Source of the DNA: Pseudonocardiales bacterium | GTDB lineage: Bacteria > Actinomycetota > Actinomycetes > Mycobacteriales > Pseudonocardiaceae | Reading direction: 5' to 3' | DNA: 9,902 nucleotides | Assembly: GCA_013695005.1 (NCBI GenBank) | Contig: JACDBJ010000253.1 | Span: 1-9,902 of the forward strand | In this document: in pieces, positions 1 through 5,432 of the stretch | Position numbering within the stretch: the first letter of the stretch is position 1 | Layout: each line of letters starts with the position of its first letter | Translations under genes and position numbers: made by a program | The notes under the pieces: generated by a model | Told to the model about the DNA's origin: nothing | The model's database searches: none | The model's input: only the letters and a program-made list of their open reading frames with translations

Positions 1-140
1 TCGCCTGCATGGCCGTGCTCGCCGGGCACCCCGCGGCCGACGCCGTCGCCTGGACGCGCCACCACTACCGGCGACGAGCCGTCGAGACGCCCGGCCAGCG
101 CCGCTGGGTCGGCTGGTTCGCCGCCCGCTCAGCCAGCTGA
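1..140 (+). CDS. C-terminal tail of a probable protein-tyrosine phosphatase (partial)
   Basis: An open frame enters from the left edge (codons in phase with position 3) and stops with TGA at 138-140, giving about 45 residues. The tail contains AVETPGQRRWV, preceded by a Trp-Thr-Arg-His-His-Tyr stretch. This pattern resembles the end of actinobacterial tyrosine / dual-specificity phosphatase family proteins, in which the HCxxGxxRT catalytic loop lies just upstream, here outside the window. The catalytic residues therefore cannot be checked. The assignment rests only on recall of this C-terminal motif. An unrelated protein with a similar Arg/Trp-rich tail is possible. The following gene starts 62 bases later with its own promoter-like signals, so the two need not be one operon. 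Confidence 0.5.
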   Translation, partial: ACMAVLAGHPAADAVAWTRHHYRRRAVETPGQRRWVGWFAARSAS

Positions 141-167
141 CGCGCCGGTGAGCTCGGCCGTCGCGGG

Positions 168-196
168 TTGCTGGCGGTCCGGCAGGTTCCTACGCT
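168..196 (+). promoter_or_regulatory. Candidate leaderless promoter for the BFN-domain gene
   Basis: A TTGCTG -35 box at 168-173 and a TACGCT -10 box at 191-196 are separated by exactly 17 bases. Six bases after the -10 box comes the GTG at 203, which would then be both transcription start and start codon. No convincing Shine-Dalgarno sequence precedes the GTG. TANNNT followed 6-7 bases later by a start codon is the usual layout of leaderless actinobacterial transcripts. Confidence 0.55.
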
Positions 197-202
197 CGGG
201 GC

Positions 203-697
203 GTGCGCATCATGCGGGTGCTGCGGCTCATCGTCCACGCGCCTACCCGCGAGCCGGTGTTGCTGCTCGGCGAGGTCGACGGAGACCGCTTTCTCCCGGT
301 GTTCCTGCGCCAGCACCAGGCCCAGGTGATCGCGTTGGGGCCGCGTGGCGAGCAGGACCCGATGATCGGCCAGGACCTCATCGAGCCGATCGTGCGCGGG
401 TTGGGCCGTCGCATGGCGGGTGTGGAGATCACCGAGCTGCGCGACAGCGTATTCCGGTCCGACCTCGTGTTCGACGAGGGCTCGCGGGTCGCGCTGCGGC
501 CCAGCGATGCGCTGGCGGTCGCCGTCCGCGACGGGCTACCGATCTCGGTGGCCGACGCGATCCTCGACGAGGTCGGGCAGCTGACAGCCGAGGTGTTCCC
601 GGACGGGACCGAGGAGACACCGGAGGCGCAGTTGCGCGACTTCGGGCAGTTCATCGACGAGGTCCGCCCGGAGGACTTCGGCGATCCGCCGCGATAA
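203..697 (+). CDS. Bifunctional nuclease (BFN/DUF151) domain protein
   Basis: The 164-residue product matches the BFN family (DUF151, DNase-RNase domain), usually a single domain of about 150-160 residues. The best signature is the LRPSDALAVAVRDGLPISVA stretch (about residues 97-116), which corresponds to the family's conserved RPSDAlaLAvR...PI.V motif. The N-terminus (RxMRV...REPVLLLGE) and the acidic C-terminus after the core are also typical. Plant members have reported DNase/RNase activity, but the role of the bacterial proteins is not settled, so nuclease activity is a family inference. The GTG at 203 is preferred because it sits six bases after a -10 box; ATG at 212 is an alternative that loses only three residues. 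The protein is probably cytoplasmic, with no signal peptide or membrane segment. It looks intact. Confidence 0.88.
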   Translation: MRIMRVLRLIVHAPTREPVLLLGEVDGDRFLPVFLRQHQAQVIALGPRGEQDPMIGQDLIEPIVRGLGRRMAGVEITELRDSVFRSDLVFDEGSRVALRPSDALAVAVRDGLPISVADAILDEVGQLTAEVFPDGTEETPEAQLRDFGQFIDEVRPEDFGDPPR

Positions 698-866
698 CGC
701 CCGAGCCCGGCGAGGGGGTCCTCCCGCTACGTCGGACGGTTGCGCGACCCTGGGCGGGTACGGCTATAGGCCGCCCCTGGCTCAGTGCCAGCCCTGATGA
801 CCGCAGTCGCATCATGGGTCAACCTGAACGCGCACACCTGACATCGAGTGCCGAGAGGGTTGTCTG

Positions 867-1451
867 ATGGCGATTTCGCATGATCCAACACAGGCCAGAG
901 CCGGTACGTCGCAGGCGGCGGTGGACGGCGCCCGGCTGATCCGGGTGCTCACCGACAGCCAGTACGTGGCGCTGGCCGACTCCTTCCTCCGCACATTGCC
1001 GGCCGGCGCGGACCAGGAGGGCCCCGACGTCGCCGATGTCATCGCGCTTCAGTCCCAGGCCCAGGACCGGCTGGCCGGAGACCACGAGTTCGCGCTCGAC
1101 CTGGCGCGACAGCTGGGCGAGGACAGGCTGGCGGCCGAGGTCGGGCGCGCCGCGGGCGCCGCACCGAACGCCGACGCGGCCTTCCAGGACAAGCTGCACG
1201 CGGAAGGTGGCGTGCTCGCGTTCGTGGAGAAGCGCCTCACTGCGAACTCGGACACCGGCGCGGGCGACCTCCCGGTCGGCGTCCTGACCGTCTCGGACAG
1301 CCACACGGCCTGTTGCGTGGGGGGTGTGCTGCTGATCGTCGGCGGCGCCGGTGTCACGATCTTCGGGCCGAAGATCATCGGCCCGGTCGCGGAGATCGTC
1401 GGGCCAGCCGCGGTCGTCGTGGGCATCGTGGAAGCCGCCTCCTGCTGCTGA
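867..1451 (+). CDS. Unrecognised 194-residue protein with Cys-Cys-bracketed hydrophobic tail
   Basis: The ATG at 867 is preceded by GAGAGGG at 853-859, a well-placed ribosome binding site, and codons are strongly GC-rich at third positions, so I consider this a real gene. Residues 1-130 are soluble, mostly helical in appearance and rich in Ala, Asp and Gln. The last 46 residues change abruptly to a Gly/Val/Ile-rich hydrophobic stretch that begins with a Cys pair (149-150) and ends the protein with another Cys pair (193-194). It could be a membrane hairpin protein, a peptide-bacteriocin-type precursor with a long leader, or a metal/redox-linked membrane anchor. No maturation or export gene lies nearby, so none of these can be favoured. 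A weak TATAGG box at 765-770 and a GGGCGG/CCGCCC dyad (752-757/771-776) lie in the 169-base upstream gap. Confidence 0.75.
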   Translation: MAISHDPTQARAGTSQAAVDGARLIRVLTDSQYVALADSFLRTLPAGADQEGPDVADVIALQSQAQDRLAGDHEFALDLARQLGEDRLAAEVGRAAGAAPNADAAFQDKLHAEGGVLAFVEKRLTANSDTGAGDLPVGVLTVSDSHTACCVGGVLLIVGGAGVTIFGPKIIGPVAEIVGPAAVVVGIVEAASCC

Positions 1452-1467
1452 ACCGCTCAGGGGCGGT
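1452..1467 (+). terminator. Weak hairpin after the 867-1451 gene
   Basis: ACCGC at 1452-1456 pairs with GCGGT at 1463-1467 around a six-base loop, starting directly after the TGA stop. There is no T-tract and the stem is only five base pairs, so this is a tentative terminator. The rest of the gap to 1620 shows no gene. Confidence 0.25.
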
Positions 1468-1620
1468 CGGCGCCGGACAAGCTGCGGTAGCTTGGTGCGC
1501 AACCGCCGCCGTTCCCGGATTGGCATCCCTATCAGCCGCGGCGCCTACAGATCGGGGACATCGCGGCGTGACCTCCGCTGAGGGCGCTAACAGCTGCAAC
1601 GACCCGGTAGGGCACTGTCG

Positions 1621-2147
1621 TTGAGTACCCGGCGCGGCTTCCTCGACCGCAACGCCTGGCTGGCCTGGGCCATGCTGATCGCGCTGTCGATCGGGATGCT
1701 CGTCGGGTTGTTCAGCCTGATTGTCTGGCTTCTCGGACGGCCGGTTGAGCTGGCACCCGTCAACGCACCGGACGCGGCCTCACCTGCGTGTCAGCAGCTG
1801 ACTGCCGCCCTGCCAGCCGAGCTGCCCTCCCACGAGGACAACGGCTACGGGGGTGACATGGGGCCGTTGCGACGAGCTGCGCTTGCCAACCCCGCACCGG
1901 CGGCACCGAAGGCCAGGTCGTGCTGCGCTGCGGGCTGCCCCGGCCGGCCGAGCTCAACCCGACCGCGTCGGTGGTGGAGATCAACGGGGTGAGCTGGTTG
2001 ACGCTGCCAGGTGAGAACGTCGACACGTACCTCACACTGGACCGAACCGTCTCCGTCGAGCTCACCGTGCGTCTGCGGGTCGGCCGTGAACCGGTCCAAA
2101 CCGTGTCGGACGCCATCCGGACCACGTTGCCGGCGCTGCCCCGCTAG
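1621..2147 (+). pseudogene. DUF3515-like membrane-anchored protein, frameshifted
   Basis: The reading starts at TTG 1621, behind GGTAGGG at 1606-1612. The first part (residues 1-50) is basic and then has one membrane helix (WLAWAMLIALSIGMLVG region). A CQQLTAALPAEL segment after it resembles the start of the DUF3515 domain. That frame then drifts into low-complexity sequence and ends at 1992. The rest of the domain lies one frame back: VVLRCGLPRP at about 1917-1946, then a segment containing EINGVSWLTLP, ending at TAG 2145-2147. These match the conserved vvLrCGvprP and (V/I)NGV.W motifs of DUF3515 proteins of actinobacteria. The switch must lie between about 1860 and 1916 and is equivalent to one missing base. 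DUF3515 proteins have no firmly known function. This is either a pseudogene or an intact gene with an assembly error. Confidence 0.65.
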
Positions 2148-2161
2148 CGCGGGTACGCCGG
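2130..2161 (+). terminator. Hairpin terminator at the DUF3515 stop codon
   Basis: CCCGC (2140-2144) and GCGGG (2149-2153) form a perfect stem around TAGC, which contains the stop codon. An outer CCGGCG (2130-2135) pairs perfectly with CGCCGG (2156-2161). There is no T-tract, which is common for GC-rich actinobacterial terminators. It lies between convergent genes and could serve both strands. Confidence 0.5.
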
Positions 2162-2174
2162 AGCCTCATCATTG

Positions 2175-2187
2175 GTGGACCTAACGT
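2175..2187 (+). repeat. 13-base motif GTGGACCTAACGT, copy 1
   Basis: The same 13 bases occur again at 4182-4194 in the same orientation. This copy lies in the 2148-2312 gap between convergent genes. Nothing else recognisable is in that gap apart from a TGGCGATCG direct repeat (2212-2220 and 2231-2239). One chance repeat of this length in a 10 kb window is not improbable. Confidence 0.3.
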
Positions 2188-2312
2188 CTCACAGGTCGAA
2201 CCACCCGGCGGTGGCGATCGGCCCCAGGATTGGCGATCGACCGCAGCGGCGGGATCAGGTCCGACGCCGCCGCGACACCCAGCAGGATGCCCGTGGGGCG
2301 TGAGCCTGCCCC

Positions 2313-2843
2313 TCAGCAGCTGCCCCGCGGTGGCGCCCGGAGCGCCAGGTCTTCGTCGATCCCGCCCTCGGGCCCGTACACCACGACGGTCAACGTCCAG
2401 GGGCCCCACTCCAGGGGGCAGCCCGGCACCTGGACGCGCAGCTCGGCAGTTCCACCACGCGGCAGCGGCAGCAGCTCCGACGAGCCACTGGTGGGTTCGA
2501 GAGTGGCGTCTGGCCCGACGTCAGCCGAGTGAATGTTGCTGACCGTTGCCGCCGCCAGGGCGTCGTTGGTCAGCACGATCGTGACAATGGCGGAGCCCGG
2601 CACGCCGGACGGCTCGACGCTCACCGCCTCGGCGTGCAGCCGCGGCCACAACGCCCCGGCCCACCACGAAAGCAAACCGAACACCGCGACGGCAACCGTC
2701 GCCACGACGAGCCGGCCGACCGGATGGCCTCGGCGCCGGCCCCGATCGGCTCGGTCTTGGGCCTGCTTACCGCCGTCCTCACGTTGCTGTCGCTCATCGC
2801 CTGGTTCGGCATGCGGCACTGGATCCGTCGCGCTGCTCGGCAA
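2313..2843 (-). CDS. Unrecognised membrane-anchored protein with a beta-rich outer domain
   Basis: The open frame ends with TGA at 2313-2315. The longest reading (TTG at 2843) gives 176 residues: about 45 charged residues ending in RGRRRGHPVGR, one membrane helix (about 46-66, including FGLLSWWAGALW), then about 110 residues rich in Val, Thr, Pro and Gly that look like a small beta-sandwich outside the membrane. The basic stretch before the helix fits an N-in, C-out topology. The start is uncertain: third-position GC bias is strong from about 2705 downward but weak between 2706 and 2843, where the opposite strand reads better. GTG at 2819 or 2705 are alternatives. I do not recognise the family. 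It runs divergently from the GntR gene, so it could be a target of that regulator, but this is inference. Confidence 0.55.
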   Translation of the reverse strand: MPSSATDPVPHAEPGDERQQREDGGKQAQDRADRGRRRGHPVGRLVVATVAVAVFGLLSWWAGALWPRLHAEAVSVEPSGVPGSAIVTIVLTNDALAAATVSNIHSADVGPDATLEPTSGSSELLPLPRGGTAELRVQVPGCPLEWGPWTLTVVVYGPEGGIDEDLALRAPPRGSC

Positions 2844-2855
2844 CCGACTCGATGA
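2724..2855 (+). CDS. Possible 43-residue membrane peptide coupled to the GntR gene
   Basis: ATG at 2724 opens a 43-codon frame with very GC-rich third positions. It encodes one hydrophobic helix (GLLTAVLTLLSLIAWF region) followed by a basic tail (RHWIRRAARQPTR). Its TGA stop overlaps the ATG of the next gene in an ATGA arrangement, the usual sign of translational coupling. YtrA-type GntR regulators are commonly co-transcribed with membrane proteins, which fits. Against it: there is no clear ribosome binding site, and the minus-strand gene may cover the same bases. Only one of the two readings of 2724-2843 is likely to be coding. Confidence 0.4.
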   Translation: MASAPAPIGSVLGLLTAVLTLLSLIAWFGMRHWIRRAARQPTR

Positions 2856-3226
2856 TCATCGAGGTCGATCCTGGCTCGGGGCTCGCACCATACGAACAGA
2901 TCCGCCAGCAGGTGTCCCTCATGATCGACAGCGGCACCGTGCCCGCTGGCAGCCGGCTACCGAGCATCCGCCAGCTGGCGGGCGACCTCGGGCTGGCGGA
3001 TGGGACGGTTGCTCGCGCCTACCGTGAGTTGGAGCAGCAGGGCTACCTCACGAGCCGGGTCGGGCGCGGCACCACGACGGCGATGCGACCCACCCTCGAC
3101 CAGGAGCAACGGCAGCGCCGGCTGCGGCAGGCGGCGCACGAGTACGCCACCACGGCCAGCCAGCTGGGGTTCACTGCCGAGCTGGCATTGGCGGCCATGC
3201 ACCGCCAGCTCTTCGGGCCGTCCTGA
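2852..3226 (+). CDS. GntR-family transcriptional regulator, YtrA-like
   Basis: The 124-residue product begins with a segment containing PGSGLAPYEQIRQQV, then a winged helix-turn-helix with the family signature: PAGSRLPSIRQLAGDLGLA (about residues 30-48), TVARAYRELEQQGYL (about 52-66) and a wing containing SRVGRGT (67-73). Only about 50 residues follow, forming helices, with no room for a FadR- or UTRA-type effector domain. Short GntR proteins of this kind form the YtrA subfamily, usually local repressors of adjacent membrane or transporter genes responding to envelope stress or antibiotics. Its ATG overlaps the preceding small frame by four bases. Its likely target is its own promoter region or the divergent membrane protein. 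The effector cannot be told from the sequence. The gene looks intact. Confidence 0.9.
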   Translation: MIIEVDPGSGLAPYEQIRQQVSLMIDSGTVPAGSRLPSIRQLAGDLGLADGTVARAYRELEQQGYLTSRVGRGTTTAMRPTLDQEQRQRRLRQAAHEYATTASQLGFTAELALAAMHRQLFGPS

Positions 3227-3250
3227 GCTTGTCGCCGGCGGTGGGGTCAG

Positions 3251-3529
3251 GTGACGGTGGCGCGGGACCTGTCCCAGGTTGTTGCGGTGGTTGGGGTCAA
3301 CCGTGCGCGCGGAGATCACCTGGCGAGTCTTGCTCTATCCGCTCGAGCCATCGGCTATCGCCCAACCGATCACGACGTACTCGGGATCGGGGACTGGCTT
3401 CTGCCGGTCTCCGACGAGGTCACGTCGGCGCAACTTCTGCCCGGGTTGCTGTGGCCGGCGGTGCGGCCTGCTCGCACCATGTCCGTTCGGCCGTGTGCTC
3501 AGGGCATGCGGAGGATGTCGTGCATATAG
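3251..3529 (+). other. Doubtful short reading frame after the GntR gene
   Basis: GTG at 3251, 24 bases after the GntR stop, opens a 92-codon frame that runs a little into the end of the opposing minus-strand gene. A second plus frame over 3300-3390 has better third-position GC and reads as ordinary protein (RVLLYPLEPSAIAQP), while the first frame reads better after about 3390. The two would join by a one-base loss. This could be a broken small gene, a noisy non-coding stretch, or sequence error. I do not recognise either reading. Confidence 0.25.
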
Positions 3530-4041
3530 GCGAACGCGGGGTCGGCGAGCATTTCCTGGCGCCGGCGTTCGGTGATCGTGGCCAGACCTGGGGCTGCATG
3601 TACCTCGATGCGCACGCAACCGCTCGACGGACGCGGCACCGCTGTCCAGTAGGCGGCCTGATGCGCGGCGATGGTGCGCGTGCTCGGCGGACTCCAGCTC
3701 AGGTTCTCCAGCACAGCGCAGGCCCCGCGCACCGCCTCGATCGGCGGCAGCTCCGTGACCCCGACGAGTACACCGACCCTGAGCACGCCGCCCTCGATCT
3801 CCTCGGGCTCATCGGCGTCCAACCGTGGCTCGGTCAGGTCCGGCCACGCCCACAGCCGGCACGCCTGCGTCTTCGCAAGCTCATACGCACCGAGCTCGTC
3901 CATTCCGACGATGTCAACCACCAGGGCGACCCTGATGTCGGACATGGATTTCCGTAGTGCCGCAAGGTCATCCGGGTCCAGGTCCAGGGCCAGCAGCTCC
4001 GCCTGCGCTGCCCGAATGAGGTCGCCGGCATCCATAGACAC
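3499..4041 (-). CDS. Unrecognised 180-residue soluble protein
   Basis: The frame reads as an ordinary soluble protein. It opens with an acidic helical N-terminus containing AAQAELLALDLDPDDLAAL, followed by alternating hydrophobic strands (RVALVVDIVGM, GGVLRVGVLVGV) and a C-terminal helical part ending in AFAYMHDILRMP. There is no signal peptide or membrane segment. Leu-Asp-Leu-Asp-Pro-Asp-Asp near the start is acidic but not a clear EF-hand. The start is set at GTG 4041, seven bases after a TATCTT -10 box, giving a leaderless mRNA; ATG at 4035, two codons further in, is an alternative. The longer frame up to 4215 has poor composition and is not used. The plus-strand frames over the same bases are Ser/Arg-rich shadows. 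I do not recognise the family. Confidence 0.7.
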   Translation of the reverse strand: MSMDAGDLIRAAQAELLALDLDPDDLAALRKSMSDIRVALVVDIVGMDELGAYELAKTQACRLWAWPDLTEPRLDADEPEEIEGGVLRVGVLVGVTELPPIEAVRGACAVLENLSWSPPSTRTIAAHQAAYWTAVPRPSSGCVRIEVHAAPGLATITERRRQEMLADPAFAYMHDILRMP

Positions 4042-4048
4042 ACCACGC

Positions 4049-4076
4049 AAGATAGCCGAGCCAGACGCCGTGCAAG
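4049..4076 (-). promoter_or_regulatory. Candidate leaderless promoter for the 3499-4041 gene
   Basis: On the minus strand, CTTGCA (4076-4071) is followed after 16 bases by TATCTT (4054-4049), and seven bases later by the GTG at 4041-4039. The -10 box is a good match to TANNNT. The -35 match is moderate and the spacing slightly short. Confidence 0.45.
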
Positions 4077-4181
4077 CAGAGCTGACCAAGTCCAGCCAAC
4101 TCACCAACCGGCGTGACGAGATCGCCCTCGCCCTAGACGGCGAACCAACGACCCGGGACCGGTTCGCACAATGAATACCCT

Positions 4182-4194
4182 GTGGACCTAACGT
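4182..4194 (+). repeat. 13-base motif GTGGACCTAACGT, copy 2
   Basis: Exact second copy of the motif at 2175-2187, again in a non-coding stretch. Bases 4077-4264 otherwise hold no gene I can support. The two copies flank the block holding the membrane protein, the GntR regulator and the 3499-4041 gene. Confidence 0.3.
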
Positions 4195-4264
4195 GCCACA
4201 ACCCGAACACCCCAATGGCCCAAGGACCAGAGATCATGATGTCCGCCGTGCGTCCGCGACCGCC

Positions 4265-4462
4265 GAGAGCTGACCTGGGGTCACCTGAACGGCTCAGGCA
4301 GATCTGCGGTGCACGACCCAGCCAAGGTGATCACCGATCTGGCGGTGACTCTCGCGTTGGGCGGAACTACTTGGCTGACATCGCGTTGCTGCGCGCCGAA
4401 CCTAGCCTTCGCGGCCCGGCCGGCCGTCGTCACTCGCCAGCAGTGTCGGTCGGCTGCTGGAG
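4265..4462 (+). mobile_element. IS1380-family transposase remnant (N-terminal fragment, frameshifted)
   Basis: Three plus-strand frames, read in order, rebuild part of an IS1380-type transposase. The first frame gives AVHDPAKVITDLAVTLALGG at about 4306-4365. The next frame back gives LADIALLRAEPSL at about 4371-4409. A third gives SSVGRLLENALNEP at about 4436-4477, whose last residues run into the neighbouring sodA remnant. These match the conserved HDPGkv..DLAv.lA.Gg..laDia.Lr..p.lfGpvaS...RlL block of the family's N-terminal region. Each switch equals one lost base. The catalytic DDE core and the terminal inverted repeats are missing, so the element is dead. On the right it joins the remnant superoxide dismutase gene (opposite strand) at about 4455-4465, so a deletion that started in the element probably truncated that gene. 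Confidence 0.65.
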
Positions 4463-4777
4463 AACGCGTTAAACGAGCCGAAGTCCGTCTCGATCGCCAC
4501 CGGAGCGGGCCGTCTGGCCGATCGCCGCCGTCCTGTGACAGGTTCTGCCAGAAGATCGTGTGCGGCACGTGCCCCGACAGGTTGAACGCCAGGATCTTCT
4601 CCAGCCCGACCAGGGAACCGAACTTCTCGCCGTCACGCGCTTCGGCCAGCTTGTCGAGCGTGTCGTTGGCGCCCTTGACGTAGGCGGCGTGGTGCTTGTC
4701 GCGATGCAGCTCAAGAGTTTCGCCGACGATGGCAGCTCCAGGGCGGCGTCGTCATAGGGCAAGTCGGGCAACGAGCA
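4459..4777 (-). pseudogene. sodA: Superoxide dismutase (Mn/Fe type) remnant, truncated and frameshifted
   Basis: On the minus strand, three frames in order rebuild the N-terminal half of an actinobacterial SodA. SLPDLPYDDAALE lies at about 4774-4735. Next comes GETLELHRDKHHAAYVKGAN, continuing through NLSGHVPHTIFWQNLSQDGG to about 4520. Then AIETDFGSFNAF ends at about 4462. Normal proteins are about 205 residues; only about 105 remain. Of the four metal ligands, the His of the ELHxxKHHxxYV motif and the His of GHxxHxxFW are present, while the C-terminal Asp and His of DxWEHAYY are gone. Both frame changes equal one lost base, near 4728 and near 4507. There is no normal start codon: the remnant runs on from the DoxX fragment. 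It cannot make an active enzyme. Confidence 0.85.
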
Positions 4778-4784
4778 CTGGCCG

Positions 4785-5099
4785 CGCTGGTGGGGCCCGC
4801 TGAACAGCCGGCCGGTCAGGAGGACGAGTGGGGACAGGATGCCTAGCAGTTCCACGGCAAGGAGATACACCGTCCACCCGCAGTCCACGCCCGACCAGGA
4901 GCGACAGCCCGATCAGGCACTCCAGGGTGGCCGTTCTCACGAGCGCCACGGTGTCCGGAACCAGGCCGAATGTCAGGATGCTGATGGTCGAGACGGTGAG
5001 GCTCCCCGCTGGGCTGACCCCAGGGAAGTACTTCAACACCCCGAATCCGAGGAATACCGCGCCGAGACTGATCCGCAAGGCGGTGATGCTGTTTCGCAC
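4785..5099 (-). pseudogene. DoxX-family membrane protein, frameshifted and truncated
   Basis: GTG at 5099 is preceded by GAAGG (5109-5105), a good ribosome binding site. The first 75 residues contain ALRISLGAVFLGFGVLKYFP, then a second hydrophobic part TATLECLIGLSLLVGRGLR. This is the typical start of DoxX-family membrane proteins, which normally have four helices and about 140-180 residues. After about 4875 the matching sequence continues in another frame (YLLAVELLGILSPLVLLTG, then LFSGPH), equal to one extra base or two lost. The family would continue with a PTLEGQYxxKN-like segment; instead the frame enters SodA sequence at about 4777. DoxX proteins have been linked to redox homeostasis, and mycobacterial DoxX works with SodA, so the two genes may once have been neighbours. 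The product would not be functional. Confidence 0.75.
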
Positions 5100-5263
5100 T
5101 CCAACCTTCAGGTCAACTGGATTGCTACCGATGGACGATCACGGCCGATTCATGACCGGTCGGCGCCAGACTGTTACCGGCATGGGTACCGCACAGCATT
5201 CGTTTCGAAGTGCACTCGGGTTCGAGCCGTACGCTGGCTGGACCGTCACCCCGGAACACCTTC

Positions 5264-5273
5264 GGTGATCACC
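5264..5273 (+). repeat. Ten-base perfect palindrome in the 5110-5387 gap
   Basis: GGTGATCACC is self-complementary over ten bases. It lies in a 278-base stretch upstream of the broken doxX gene and beyond the terminator of the Asn/Gln-rich gene. I see no gene in this stretch. The palindrome could be an operator, but could also be chance. Confidence 0.25.
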
Positions 5274-5387
5274 TACGGCGGGCGACTCAACGTCACCAGG
5301 CGATGCGCCTACACAGAATCAGCTGGACTCGCCTGGGCACGACGGAAGAGTGGACCTTGCTGTGAGGCATCCGGGGTGAGCGCGGTC

Positions 5388-5423
5388 GTGAAGGCCCGAT
5401 GGTAGTTGCCACCGGGCCTTCAC
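5388..5423 (-). terminator. Strong hairpin terminator of the Asn/Gln-rich protein gene
   Basis: GTGAAGGCCCG at 5388-5398 is the exact reverse complement of CGGGCCTTCAC at 5413-5423. After one mismatch, TGG (5400-5402) pairs with CCA (5409-5411) around a six-base loop. The hairpin starts nine bases beyond the stop codon of the minus-strand gene. No T-tract follows. Confidence 0.75.
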
Positions 5424-5432
5424 GGTTGTGGG

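Noticed and set aside
2200..2312. Minus-strand reading GILLGVAAASDLIPPLRSIA after the stop at 2313
   Set aside because: Third positions are GC-rich and the peptide looks plausible, but there is no start codon, and a further frame change would be needed to reach a sensible end. Too short to call a gene or readthrough.
3229..3957. 242-codon plus-strand open frame
   Set aside because: It is Arg/Gly/Ser/His-rich and lies mostly opposite the better-supported minus-strand gene at 3499-4041; no recognisable segment.
4073..4174. Short plus-strand reading ending in DEIALALDGEPTTRDRFAQ
   Set aside because: The peptide looks protein-like, but there is no proper start or ribosome binding site and its upstream frame is a shadow. 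It may be the tail of a lost gene, which cannot be supported from so few codons.
5205..5240. tRNA T-arm-like sequence around GGGTTCGAGCC
   Set aside because: No matching acceptor, anticodon or D arms could be found around it, and the T-stem does not pair over five bases.
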